From positions 248,001 to 312,000 of the forward strand of contig NZ_QFFK01000008.1 of the NCBI RefSeq assembly GCF_003149455.1: a stretch of 64,000 bases of DNA. Reading direction: 5' to 3'. The notes below the pieces were generated by a model. The model did no database searches. It was not told the origin of the DNA and worked only from the letters and a program-made list of their open reading frames with translations. Below are positions 7,254-15,389 of this stretch, in pieces. This DNA is from Chitinophaga deserti. Its GTDB lineage: Bacteria; Bacteroidota; Bacteroidia; Chitinophagales; Chitinophagaceae. The position numbers and the translations under genes are program-made. The stretch's first letter is position 1, and each line of letters begins with the position of its first letter.

Positions 7254-9689
7254 CTAGAAGTATTTTTCTACCCTGCCTACGCGGCCAAACTGGTCCATAG
7301 ACTCTACCACCACGCGGAAGTTCTTCGTCTGATCGTTGTTGTAGAAGATCATACGGGCCGTGTGGCTGATGGTATCCACCACCAGGTTGGGGCTCCAGAA
7401 CAGCGTGAGGCGCTTGTCGGGCAGCTCGTGCTGTGCTTTCTTCACCGCATAATCAGGACTGTAAAACTCCTTGATGATGCGGTAACCGCCTTTTTTCAGC
7501 AGCTCCAGCTTACGGGCATTGGGGTCAGGACGGGAATCGCCGCCTCTGCGCGTCCAGATGGCAATAGCGCCATTGGCACCACCCATACCGCCCATAAAGG
7601 GAGGCCGGAACACTTTAATCAGCGCTACATCCGCCATGGGGATATTAGCCACCGTACCTACATCTACCGGCATCTGGTCGAGGAATACACCGGGTGCACC
7701 GCCACGCCAGCTAAGGGTAGGGTTGCTGACATCTCCCTGGATCTGCAGGCCCGGAACTCGCGCCTGGAGGTACTGGAATACGTTGAAGTTAGTAGGCGTT
7801 TCATTCGTAAGGTCGAAGGTGTAACCGTTATCACTGCTGAACATACCGCTGGCGTAACGCGAAGAGGTAGTTTCTGCCGCAGTGGGTTTCCGTGCATTCA
7901 CATCCACCGCTTTCAGTTGAATAGTACGGTTGGTGATCATGCGGTTTACACTGTTGCCTTCCATTACAGTAGAGAGGTAATTCTTCAGGATGCGGTTATC
8001 CATCGGTGGGGGTGGTAATAACGGCACAGGTGTTTTCACAGGTGCATACACATCAAAGAAGTGCCGGTCGAATTCCACCACCACATCCCTGTTCTTCTTG
8101 GCATCCATCTGCCCCTGGAAATATAAAAGCGCCGTATCCCCGAATACGAGATTATTAAGTTCAAAGGTTCCGTCGGGCTTCACCGGGGCGGAGAGGAAGT
8201 TCTGTGAACTGTCTTTCGGTATGCGAACGAGGAAGTTCACATTACCACTCGTTAAAGGCTGCCGTGCAGTAGACATGGCTTTGCCCGTAATGCTAACACC
8301 CTGTTCGTAAGGGTACTTAATCGTAGGGAATTTATCCTGCAGGATCTCCTGCCAGCTAAACCTTCTCCATCCGTTGGTCATCATCACGAGGTCGAGCGCC
8401 TGAAGGGTGGAAGCACTATCGTTCCGGAAATACCAGTACGGGTTGTGTACATATCCTTTCAGGTCGGAAGTGAGGAAGGTATGGCTGATGATGTTATTGG
8501 CGTTGGGATCGAAAGCCACCTGGTCGGCATCCGTGATGGATGCACTGATGCGGCCGCGCATGGAGTCAGGCACCTGGAGCACCAGTTCGGTACGCATGCG
8601 GGGGGCTTTATTCAGCTCCTGCGGGTCGAGGAAGAATTCGAGGGAGTCTGTTTTGCCTTTTACATACACGATACGCTCGCTGAGGGGCGTGCCCTTCTGG
8701 TCGAACACCGTGAGCTGCATAATGCCCGTCGGCAGGTTATTGGCGGGGATGAGTCCGCTTACCTTTCCTTCAGACACATTGAGGTCGGCTTTATAAATCA
8801 CCTGGTTGCGCATCTGTGCAATGAGCAGCATCTGGTTCTGATCTGCCCCCAGCCCGTTAAAGCCGGTGAGGTAGAAGATGCGCTGCCCGCGGTTATAAAC
8901 CTTCAGGGCTATGCCGGAAGCTTTCACTGCAGGGAGAGCGAAGGTTTTTTCCTGTTTGGCCGCATTGGTGATCACGGCTTTATAAGTTTCTCCCGGTGCG
9001 GGCTTCAGTTCAAAAGAGCCCATACCGTCGTGCAGCGTTTCAATCACCGCGGCCTGGTTGCCCTTACTGTCGCGCACAACACCAGCCACTTTAATGGGAT
9101 ACCCGTTTTCATCGATGGCTTTAAAAGCCACGGCGCTGCTCACATCCTGGATCAGGTCGCCGCCTTCGGGGAAGAACTGAACGGAGTAATCTTTAGGCGC
9201 CGCAGTTTCACCGGCTTTCCCGGTTTTAGGATCAAACACCTGTATGTTTTTGAAGAACATAAACGTAGTGTCGAAGTTCAGCATCCAGGCGGTGTAAGCG
9301 CGCAGCTGATAAAGGCCGGGTTTGGTATTTTCCGCGAGGGTGAATTCACCGGCAGCACCGCCGTCGTAAATCAACAGCAATTCCTTCTGCACTACTACGC
9401 CCCTGGAATCGCGCAGCTCCGCATACAGGTTGCGGGCGCCATATGCCGGGAGGTCGTTCAGTGTCACATACCCTGAGAACCAGATCGTTTCGCCGGCGGC
9501 GTAATAATCTTTGTCCAGATGCAGGTATACTTTCTCCTGCGGGTAATTACTGGTGAACTTCTCTAAAGCCTGAATGATTCTTTCTGTCCAGTCTGCAGGT
9601 GTGGAGAAGCCCGAAGCTCCCCATGCGCCGAAGCCTAAAAGACAGGCTGCTAGCAGTACGCGGAGTTTTTTCAGGGATGTTTGTTGCAT
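7254..9689 (-). CDS. Large exported MG2-like / plug-domain protein
   Basis: An ATG at 9689 gives an 811-residue protein starting MQQTSLKKL with a signal peptide (about 1-26). An upstream in-frame ATG at 9725 would only add 12 residues before that signal. The N-terminal region (KVYLHLDKDYYAAGETIWFSGYV) resembles the MG2 macroglobulin domain of alpha-2-macroglobulin-like proteins. Further beta-sandwich repeats follow. Near the C-terminus a plug-like segment ends in VALIKVFRPPFMGGMGGANGAIAIWTRRG, reminiscent of the plug of TonB receptors but with no barrel. Such proteins are common and uncharacterised in Bacteroidota. An envelope or outer-membrane assembly role is inferred only. It has its own terminator. 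Confidence 0.75.
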   Translation of the reverse strand: MQQTSLKKLRVLLAACLLGFGAWGASGFSTPADWTERIIQALEKFTSNYPQEKVYLHLDKDYYAAGETIWFSGYVTLNDLPAYGARNLYAELRDSRGVVVQKELLLIYDGGAAGEFTLAENTKPGLYQLRAYTAWMLNFDTTFMFFKNIQVFDPKTGKAGETAAPKDYSVQFFPEGGDLIQDVSSAVAFKAIDENGYPIKVAGVVRDSKGNQAAVIETLHDGMGSFELKPAPGETYKAVITNAAKQEKTFALPAVKASGIALKVYNRGQRIFYLTGFNGLGADQNQMLLIAQMRNQVIYKADLNVSEGKVSGLIPANNLPTGIMQLTVFDQKGTPLSERIVYVKGKTDSLEFFLDPQELNKAPRMRTELVLQVPDSMRGRISASITDADQVAFDPNANNIISHTFLTSDLKGYVHNPYWYFRNDSASTLQALDLVMMTNGWRRFSWQEILQDKFPTIKYPYEQGVSITGKAMSTARQPLTSGNVNFLVRIPKDSSQNFLSAPVKPDGTFELNNLVFGDTALLYFQGQMDAKKNRDVVVEFDRHFFDVYAPVKTPVPLLPPPPMDNRILKNYLSTVMEGNSVNRMITNRTIQLKAVDVNARKPTAAETTSSRYASGMFSSDNGYTFDLTNETPTNFNVFQYLQARVPGLQIQGDVSNPTLSWRGGAPGVFLDQMPVDVGTVANIPMADVALIKVFRPPFMGGMGGANGAIAIWTRRGGDSRPDPNARKLELLKKGGYRIIKEFYSPDYAVKKAQHELPDKRLTLFWSPNLVVDTISHTARMIFYNNDQTKNFRVVVESMDQFGRVGRVEKYF

Positions 9690-9810
9690 GGATTGCGGGT
9701 CGTTTAATGTACCAAGATAATACATTACGAATAATTAGTAGGAGGGAGTCCCGTTTTTTTAACATTTCGTTTTTTGCGAAATTGCGCCCGTATACAGGCG
9801 AATAACAGAT

Positions 9811-11055
9811 ATGGAACATCCTCAAACCGAACAGGCCGACCTGATTGTGACCGGTGGCGGCGCCGCCGGATTTTTTTGTGCAGTAAACGCAGCAAGGCTC
9901 CATCCCGGTAAGAAAGTGGTGTTGCTGGAGAAGACGGGTAAAGTACTCTCCAAAGTAAAAGTTTCCGGTGGCGGAAGGTGTAACGTAACACATGCGCTCG
10001 ACAGTGTCAGCGAACTGGTGAAGCGCTACCCCCGCGGTGGTAACTTCCTCAAGAAGTCGTTCTCCCGCTTCTTTGTACCCGATACCATCCGGTGGTTCGC
10101 GGAGCGCGATGTAACGCTTAAAACGGAAGCCGATGGCAGAATGTTCCCCGATACCGACGATTCGCAGACCATTATCGACTGCCTCCTCCGCGAGGCAGAC
10201 CGCCATAAGGTGCAGGTACGCCGCCACGCCGATGTACAGTCACTCGAACGGGAAGCCGGTCAATGGAAAGTGTCCCTTGCAGGAGGAGCTTCGATCACTG
10301 CCCCCAACATCTGCATTGCCGCAGGCGGATATGCGGCTTCCGATAAATTCAGTTACCTCACGGCCACGGGCCATTCCATAGAAACACCCGCCCCTTCACT
10401 GTTCACCTTCAACATGCCCGGCAACCCGGTAACGGAACTCATGGGCGTGGCAGTGCCCGAAGCGGCTGTGCGCATCGCAGGGAGTAAACTGGCAGAGAAA
10501 GGCCCTTTGCTGATCACCCACTGGGGGATGAGCGGCCCCGCCATCCTGCGGCTCTCCGCATGGGGAGCACGTTATCTGCAGGAGCAATCCTACAAATTTA
10601 CCCTCATAGTGAACTGGCTGCCCGAAATGAATGAAAACGCCCTGCGCGATGCCTGGCCGCAATGGCGGCAGGAACTGGGGCGGCAAATGACGGGGACCCG
10701 CAATCCGTTCGGGCTCCCTTCCCGCCTCTGGCTGTTCCTCCTCGCCCAATCGGGCATCCCGGAAAGCACCCGCTGGGCCGAAATACCGGCAAAAGAGCAA
10801 AACAAACTCATCCGCCAGCTTACCGCCATGGAGTTCCCCGTTTCAGGGAAAACGACTTTTAAAGAAGAATTCGTGACCTGCGGAGGCATCCGCCTGCCGG
10901 AAATAGACCCGCTTACCATGCAGAGCCGCATAGCACCGGGGCTGTATTTCGCTGGTGAAGTAATGGATGTGGACGGTATCACCGGTGGCTTCAACTTCCA
11001 GCATGCCTGGACGAGCGGGTGGATAGCCGCACAGCTCGAAGGACAGCCCTTTTAG
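9811..11055 (+). CDS. NAD(P)/FAD-dependent oxidoreductase, BaiN/HI0933 family
   Basis: The 414-residue flavoprotein begins with a Rossmann dinucleotide motif VTGGGAAGFFCAVNAAR (about 10-26), followed by SGGGRCNVTH (about 51-60). It ends with GLYFAGEVMDVDGITGGFN (about 377-395), the conserved FAD-binding C-terminal block of the HI0933-like (TIGR00275) family. Members include BaiN and aminoacetone-oxidase-like proteins; the usual substrate is unknown. The length is typical and no signal peptide is seen. Its stop overlaps by 4 nt the stop of the convergent repeat-protein gene at 11052, so no separate terminator fits between them. Confidence 0.9.
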   Translation: MEHPQTEQADLIVTGGGAAGFFCAVNAARLHPGKKVVLLEKTGKVLSKVKVSGGGRCNVTHALDSVSELVKRYPRGGNFLKKSFSRFFVPDTIRWFAERDVTLKTEADGRMFPDTDDSQTIIDCLLREADRHKVQVRRHADVQSLEREAGQWKVSLAGGASITAPNICIAAGGYAASDKFSYLTATGHSIETPAPSLFTFNMPGNPVTELMGVAVPEAAVRIAGSKLAEKGPLLITHWGMSGPAILRLSAWGARYLQEQSYKFTLIVNWLPEMNENALRDAWPQWRQELGRQMTGTRNPFGLPSRLWLFLLAQSGIPESTRWAEIPAKEQNKLIRQLTAMEFPVSGKTTFKEEFVTCGGIRLPEIDPLTMQSRIAPGLYFAGEVMDVDGITGGFNFQHAWTSGWIAAQLEGQPF

Positions 11056-13043
11056 AAAAAGCTGATGCCAGCCTGCCAGCCCAGCCATCCCGATCGGCCC
11101 TGGTCGGAGGAGAAGCCGGGATATCCTTTCCATGGACGGTTCACGATCTTATTGTTATCGTCCGCGAAAGTGAATGCCGGCCCGCCGAATAAAGTAAACC
11201 AGTTGCTGACCTTCACCCGCAGGGAAGGAGAGAGGCGCCAGGCCTGCCCAAGCGTTTTCCAGTTGTTGTCGAAGTAATTCACCTGTACAATGTCTCCCGA
11301 AATGGAGAGCCTGCCTTTCAGGGTATAGTCTGCCCCGATACCCAGGCCCAGGAAGTGGAGATCGCTGCCTTTACCGCCGGTAAGGATGGAATAGAACCCT
11401 TTCCGGCCGCTTTTGAATTGAAGGTTTATGGGCGCCATATCACTGGCGAAGGCATCCAGCTTATAATATCCTCTTTTCTTTACGATGGTTACCAGCCCTA
11501 TGGACGCACCGCTGGAGCTGTCAGAAATGTTCACCAGCCCGAACTGCAGGCCGCGGTTGTAGCCTGCGCTGTTACCGAACAGGGATAACTGTAATCCCCG
11601 CATGGTATCACGCGCATGGTTCCAGCCGCCTGTTATCTGTACGCCATGGCCGGAGCCACGGTGCTGGTTATACAGCCCGGAGATCTGCATGCCGGGAGCT
11701 GCACCAGTGGGTAGTCCAAAGGGAGTAGGGGAAACCTCACCACCTATGGCAAGACTGCCCGCTGCGTGGTTGATAAGTCCAGCTATCTGTATGCCCTTCA
11801 TTTCCGATGCATAGTTGATGAGCCCGGTAATCTGGATGCCGGTGGCATTACCTGCCACGCGGTTAATAAGTCCGCTGATCTGAAGGCCGTTCAGGTAGCC
11901 GCCGCTATGGTTCAGCAATCCGCTGATCTGTCCGCCAACCACATTGCCACGGGTTCTGTTGTAGAGCCCTGCTATCTGGATACCATACACGGAGTCTTTG
12001 GCGCGGTTGAAGAGCCCTGTGATCTGAGCGCCTCTCAGTTTGCCATCGGCCACGTTGCTGATACCGCTGATCTGTGCGCCCAGTACCGATTCTATGTTCC
12101 GGTTAAAGAGGCCGGCCACCTGTACGCCTGTTACGGCGCCGCCTACGAGGTTGAAGATACCCGCCACCTGTGCGTATTGTGCGTCTTTTTTATTGATGTT
12201 ATAGCCGCCTGCAATCTCCACCCCGTCTACCCCCGCGGAATATCCGCCTACCAGGTTCAGGGAAAACTTATTGACTACACTGCCGGCCATTTTGCCGTGT
12301 GTACCCAGCGAAGGCAGGAGGGAGGTTTGTACCGGTTTGTTGGCAAGGAACCTGCCGATGTTGCGCGTCTGGCGGCGAAGGGCATCGCCGATAAGACGGC
12401 TGCCGGCCCATGTCTTGTCCACATTATCGGATACGGTGAACTCCCGCAGCTGCACCGGCATGGCGGGAGAAATGGCTACCGATATCTCCCGGTCGTACCC
12501 GGGGATGACGTACAGTGCCGTATCCATATAAAACTCTTTGCTGACGGTGATCTCCACGGAAGGGTGTTTGCCTTTGTCTTTCAACCGCAGGTGGAAGTAG
12601 CCTTCCTGGTTGGTGAAGGCAGACATGAGGTCGGTACGCTCATAAATACTGGCGTTTACGACCGATTGCCCGCTGGACTTGTCGCGCACATACCCGCTGA
12701 TCACGTAAAACCGTTCGCGGGTGCCTTCGGCGGCATGGAGGATGATGTGCCCGTCTACCACCGAATAGCGGATGCGGCCCTGGAAGAGCTGGTCGAGCAC
12801 CTGGCGTACGGGTTTGCGCTGTACGGTCATGGTAACCAGGCTGTCGCCCCGGAAAGGCCTTCCTGCATAGGAGAAGTTGAGTCCGGATTGAGCGGTGATC
12901 TTAGACAGTACGGAATCCACGGGCCATTGCACGGCACGGAAGGAAACTGCTTGCTGGAGTTGTTGCTGCGCCATCAGGCAGGAGGGCCAGAGGAGCATTA
13001 GGAATAGACAGTTACGGAGCAATTTGGAGCAGGGTTTGAACAT
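11052..13043 (-). CDS. Surface-repeat protein with STN and carboxypeptidase-regulatory-like domains (LA_2272-type repeats)
   Basis: The 663-residue protein has a signal peptide (about 1-25), an STN-like secretin/TonB domain (about 32-105) and a carboxypeptidase-regulatory-like domain (about 113-200). Next come about 14 repeats of roughly 20-22 residues with core xQIxGLxN (about 272-505), and then a C-terminal beta-rich part ending in aromatic FF, as in outer-membrane proteins. The repeats resemble the LA_2272 surface repeat known from Leptospira and Bacteroidota. Joining STN and regulatory domains to such repeats, without a TonB barrel, is unusual. A -7 element and a leader hairpin lie upstream. 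Surface display is inferred from the architecture. Confidence 0.75.
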   Translation of the reverse strand: MFKPCSKLLRNCLFLMLLWPSCLMAQQQLQQAVSFRAVQWPVDSVLSKITAQSGLNFSYAGRPFRGDSLVTMTVQRKPVRQVLDQLFQGRIRYSVVDGHIILHAAEGTRERFYVISGYVRDKSSGQSVVNASIYERTDLMSAFTNQEGYFHLRLKDKGKHPSVEITVSKEFYMDTALYVIPGYDREISVAISPAMPVQLREFTVSDNVDKTWAGSRLIGDALRRQTRNIGRFLANKPVQTSLLPSLGTHGKMAGSVVNKFSLNLVGGYSAGVDGVEIAGGYNINKKDAQYAQVAGIFNLVGGAVTGVQVAGLFNRNIESVLGAQISGISNVADGKLRGAQITGLFNRAKDSVYGIQIAGLYNRTRGNVVGGQISGLLNHSGGYLNGLQISGLINRVAGNATGIQITGLINYASEMKGIQIAGLINHAAGSLAIGGEVSPTPFGLPTGAAPGMQISGLYNQHRGSGHGVQITGGWNHARDTMRGLQLSLFGNSAGYNRGLQFGLVNISDSSSGASIGLVTIVKKRGYYKLDAFASDMAPINLQFKSGRKGFYSILTGGKGSDLHFLGLGIGADYTLKGRLSISGDIVQVNYFDNNWKTLGQAWRLSPSLRVKVSNWFTLFGGPAFTFADDNNKIVNRPWKGYPGFSSDQGRSGWLGWQAGISFF
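11529..12230 (-). repeat. In-frame tandem repeat array coding xQIxGLxN units
   Basis: About 14 degenerate units, each roughly 60-66 nt, encode VEIAGGYN, AQVAGIFN, VQVAGLFN, AQISGISN, AQITGLFN, IQIAGLYN, GQISGLLN, LQISGLIN, IQITGLIN, IQIAGLIN, MQISGLYN, VQITGGWN and weaker copies. One spacer is expanded by about 20 residues (about 430-450). A beta-solenoid or repeated barrel hairpins are possible folds. Confidence 0.85.
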
Positions 13044-13050
13044 GGCGGAC

Positions 13051-13077
13051 GCCGGCTCTTTGTAGAGACCGGCGGGC
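13051..13077 (-). promoter_or_regulatory. Leader hairpin of the surface-repeat gene
   Basis: GCCGG and CCGGC arms with an internal CTCT/AGAG pairing (about 13051-13073) form a hairpin in the short leader, between the -7 element at 13078 and the ATG at 13043. It may stabilise the message or occlude initiation. Confidence 0.4.
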
Positions 13078-13085
13078 CAAAATTA
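13078..13085 (-). promoter_or_regulatory. -7 element (TAATTTTG) for the surface-repeat gene
   Basis: Exact TAnnTTTG match on the minus strand, 34 nt upstream of the start codon. Confidence 0.5.
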
Positions 13086-13128
13086 GCGTAAAACGGCGAA
13101 TGGATAAAAGGGGAAAGAGGACAGACGG

Positions 13129-13722
13129 TTAGAAAAGGCCTGCTTTTACACCAAGATGGAAGCCGGGGGCGCTGAGCTTTTCATCGCTGATGTTTATACC
13201 ACCGGAGCCGAAAACCCTGCGGTAAGAGCCGCCTGCCACCACCCGGAGGTAATGGGTGATATTCATTTCCACCTGCACGAAGGGCTCGGCCACCACTACG
13301 GCGCTGGAAGCATAAACGGCATCCCTGCCCTTACCACGCTTTTCCCTTTCAGATACACCACCGCCACCGATGAGGGTACCGGCAGACCAATGGAACATTT
13401 TATCGGTATTGTGAACATACTCTGCTACGGCGCCGGTATACCAGAAGTTGAGGTATGGGCGGTCGGCCGATTCGAGGCGGATGTTGTTGGAGAGGTTTTT
13501 GGCACCCACTCCCAGCAGCCATTTCTTGTTGAGGAATACCCCGCCGTAAGCACCCGTCATCACGGCAAAATCTCCATTAATGGCGGTGATAGTGCCAATT
13601 CCTGCACCGTAGGCACCAAATTGTTTGGGCTTGAAGGATTTGCCGGAAAGGGTCTGTATTTCCTGTGCCTGCGTATGCGACATCATGAGCAGCAGGGCGA
13701 TAAATGTTACAAGTCTTTTCAT
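13129..13722 (-). CDS. Small outer-membrane beta-barrel-like protein
   Basis: The 197-residue protein has a clear signal peptide (MKRLVTFIALLLMMSHTQAQ). It then shows alternating hydrophobic/aromatic beta-strands rich in Gly, with WHW-type and YGG pairs, and ends in GVKAGLF, a C-terminal phenylalanine typical of outer-membrane barrels. The size suits an 8-stranded barrel. I do not recognise a named family. It lies 86 nt downstream of the surface-repeat gene's start region in the same direction but is probably transcribed first, as its own unit. Function unknown. Confidence 0.7.
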   Translation of the reverse strand: MKRLVTFIALLLMMSHTQAQEIQTLSGKSFKPKQFGAYGAGIGTITAINGDFAVMTGAYGGVFLNKKWLLGVGAKNLSNNIRLESADRPYLNFWYTGAVAEYVHNTDKMFHWSAGTLIGGGGVSEREKRGKGRDAVYASSAVVVAEPFVQVEMNITHYLRVVAGGSYRRVFGSGGINISDEKLSAPGFHLGVKAGLF

Positions 13723-13901
13723 ATAGGTAGCTATTTTGTGATTGCTGCTTATATGACGGACAAATCGCCCCTTCCCCCATAAGCCCCCTCAAATATTTTT
13801 TCTGAACGAAACTGAATAGTTGATTATCAGAATGAACAGAATGAACAGGATGAATACAGGTAAATTGAACTCACATCTATTCTGACTAAAACCTACAAAC
13901 T

Positions 13902-14108
13902 ATGGAAAACAAGTATTTCGGCTGCGAGCCGCTTGGCATGGAAGACATGCAGAATGTTCAGGGCGGTGCTTATGTAGCTAACCTCCTGACCCTCGTTAAA
14001 GGCGCTTATTTCCTGACAAAGAATTTCACACCCAACGTGCCCCTGGCCGGCCCGCTGGTATTTGGGTTGCTGACCTCGTTTGTGGACCCGCTGGTAACAG
14101 CAGCGTAG
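13902..14108 (+). CDS. Double-glycine leader peptide, bacteriocin/RiPP-precursor-like
   Basis: This 68-residue peptide begins MENKYFGCEPLGMEDMQNVQGG. The stretch LGMEDMQNVQGG matches the double-glycine leaders that are cut by C39-type peptidase ABC transporters, in which hydrophobic residues at -4, -7 and -12 precede GG. The following core of about 46 residues is hydrophobic and rich in Gly/Pro/Leu, with no cysteine. It is followed at once by a very strong terminator, so it is a dedicated short transcript. No transporter, maturase or immunity gene is visible nearby. Direct repeats of GAATGAACA precede it (about 13831-13855). A role as exported signal or bacteriocin is inference. Confidence 0.7.
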   Translation: MENKYFGCEPLGMEDMQNVQGGAYVANLLTLVKGAYFLTKNFTPNVPLAGPLVFGLLTSFVDPLVTAA

Positions 14109-14134
14109 TACACAGGCATTTCACACCGATTTTC

Positions 14135-14172
14135 GATAAGCAACCTGCGCAAGCAGGTTGCTTATCTCTTTT
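14135..14172 (+). terminator. Strong terminator of the GG-leader peptide gene
   Basis: A perfect 14-bp stem (14135-14148 with 14153-14166) capped by a GCAA tetraloop and followed by TCTTTT. It may also serve the convergent kinase gene ending at 14187. Confidence 0.9.
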
Positions 14173-14186
14173 ATACCAAACCTGAA

Positions 14187-14810
14187 TTATAAGTAATGTA
14201 CCCCCGGCGCATAATCCTTCTCCAGCGCCGCCAGCAATGCCTGGAAATCAGACGGGCTCCGCAGGAAATCCATCTTCGTGGTATCCACCATCAGCGTACG
14301 CATAGGGTATTGGCGGATAAACTGCATGTACATCTCCTGCACACGCTTTAAATAACTATCCTTTATCTGCTGCTCATAAGGCCTCCCGCGCTTACGGATA
14401 TTACTTTGCAATTGCGCCACCGGCGCATTGAGGAATATCAGTATATCGGGCTGGGGGAGCTGGGGGTTAATAATATCAAACAGCTTCTGGTACAGCGAAT
14501 ACTCATCCGCTTCCAGGTTCATTTTCGCAAACAGCAGGCTTTTAATAAACAGGTAGTCACTCACGGTATGTGCCGTAAAGAGGTCGGGCGCCGTGTTCAT
14601 ATCCTTCAGCTGCTTGTAGCGCTCGGCCATAAAGAACAGCTCCAGCGGAAAGGCATACTGCGACGGATCTGCATAAAACTTGGGCAGGAAAGGGTTATCG
14701 GCAAATTCCTCTAATACCAGGCGCGCCCGGAAATGGTCGGAGAGCTGATGGGCAAGGGTGGTTTTACCCGAACCAATATTACCTTCTATGGTTATAAACC
14801 GGTATTGCAT
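14187..14810 (-). CDS. Deoxynucleoside kinase
   Basis: The 207-residue protein phosphorylates deoxynucleosides to their monophosphates for nucleotide salvage. The P-loop GNIGSGKTT (about 10-18) opens the protein. EEF (about 34-36, the substrate-binding glutamate), the PFLPKFY region, and the lid RGRPYEQQI (about 120-128) are typical of the dCK/dGK-type family. The length is normal and the protein cytoplasmic. The start lies 3 nt after the stop of folK on the same strand, so the two genes are co-transcribed. The specific nucleoside cannot be assigned. Confidence 0.92.
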   Translation of the reverse strand: MQYRFITIEGNIGSGKTTLAHQLSDHFRARLVLEEFADNPFLPKFYADPSQYAFPLELFFMAERYKQLKDMNTAPDLFTAHTVSDYLFIKSLLFAKMNLEADEYSLYQKLFDIINPQLPQPDILIFLNAPVAQLQSNIRKRGRPYEQQIKDSYLKRVQEMYMQFIRQYPMRTLMVDTTKMDFLRSPSDFQALLAALEKDYAPGVHYL

Positions 14811-14813
14811 GGG

Positions 14814-15308
14814 TTAGTGAGGAGCAGTAACGAGCTTTACGGCGGGCAACGGGTCCGGACAGGCAGCCAGTAACTCAGCCACCGTCAGCTGCAGAATAGG
14901 GTGTACCCTCTCTGCCGCGATCTCTGCCAGCGGCGCCAGCACAAAGCGGCGGTTCTGTAACTGCGGATGCGGTACTTTCAGCTGCGGAAGGGTAATCACT
15001 TCATTGTTGAAAAACAGGAGGTCGATGTCAATTACACGGGAACCCCATTTCATCCGGCGCACCCGGCCTATCCTCCGCTCTATGTCCAGCATAAGGGCCA
15101 GCAGGGCAGGAGCATCCAGTTCCGTATGCAGTTCCAGGGCCTGGTTGAGATAGTCGGGCTGTTGCACGCCACCCCAGGCAGCCGTTTCATATAAGGCTGA
15201 TTCACGGGCTATTATACCGGCTTCCGCCTGCAACAGCTTTATGGCCTTTTGCAGGTTGGCGGAGCGGTCTCCCATATTGCCTCCTATCAGTAATATTGCA
15301 GTATTCAT
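14814..15308 (-). CDS. folK: 2-amino-4-hydroxy-6-hydroxymethyldihydropteridine diphosphokinase
   Basis: This 164-residue enzyme transfers pyrophosphate from ATP to hydroxymethyl-dihydropterin in folate synthesis. GGNMGDRSANLQKAI (about 9-23), ALLALMLDIERRIGR (about 89-103) and the signature RMKWGSRVIDIDLLFF (about 84-100 region) are HPPK motifs, followed by PHPQLQNRRFVLAPLAEIA. The gene is first in a two-gene operon with deoxynucleoside kinase. Its promoter element TACTTTTG lies 13 nt upstream of the ATG, back to back with that of sppA. Confidence 0.95.
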   Translation of the reverse strand: MNTAILLIGGNMGDRSANLQKAIKLLQAEAGIIARESALYETAAWGGVQQPDYLNQALELHTELDAPALLALMLDIERRIGRVRRMKWGSRVIDIDLLFFNNEVITLPQLKVPHPQLQNRRFVLAPLAEIAAERVHPILQLTVAELLAACPDPLPAVKLVTAPH

Positions 15309-15321
15309 GAATTTGACGGTC

Positions 15322-15329
15322 CAAAAGTA
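15322..15329 (-). promoter_or_regulatory. -7 element (TACTTTTG) for folK-kinase operon
   Basis: Exact TAnnTTTG match on the minus strand, 13 nt before the folK start. Confidence 0.5.
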
Positions 15330-15340
15330 CCCATATTCCG

Positions 15341-15348
15341 TATTTTTG
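15341..15348 (+). promoter_or_regulatory. -7 element (TATTTTTG) for sppA
   Basis: Exact TAnnTTTG match, 41 nt before the sppA ATG. It is divergent from and 11 nt away from the folK element, so the two promoters share one short control region. Confidence 0.5.
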
Positions 15349-15389
15349 AGAAAATTAATATAGTTTCCTTTTCAATAACCAGATAACAC

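Noticed and set aside
8445-9476. Long open frames opposite the MG2-like gene (and similar ones opposite other large genes)
   Set aside because: They mirror the codon pattern of the real gene on the other strand, lack recognisable domains and have no separate control signals.
11529-12230. Possible CRISPR-like array because of about 65-nt periodicity
   Set aside because: The units are in frame, translate into a clean protein repeat and lack constant repeats separated by unique spacers.
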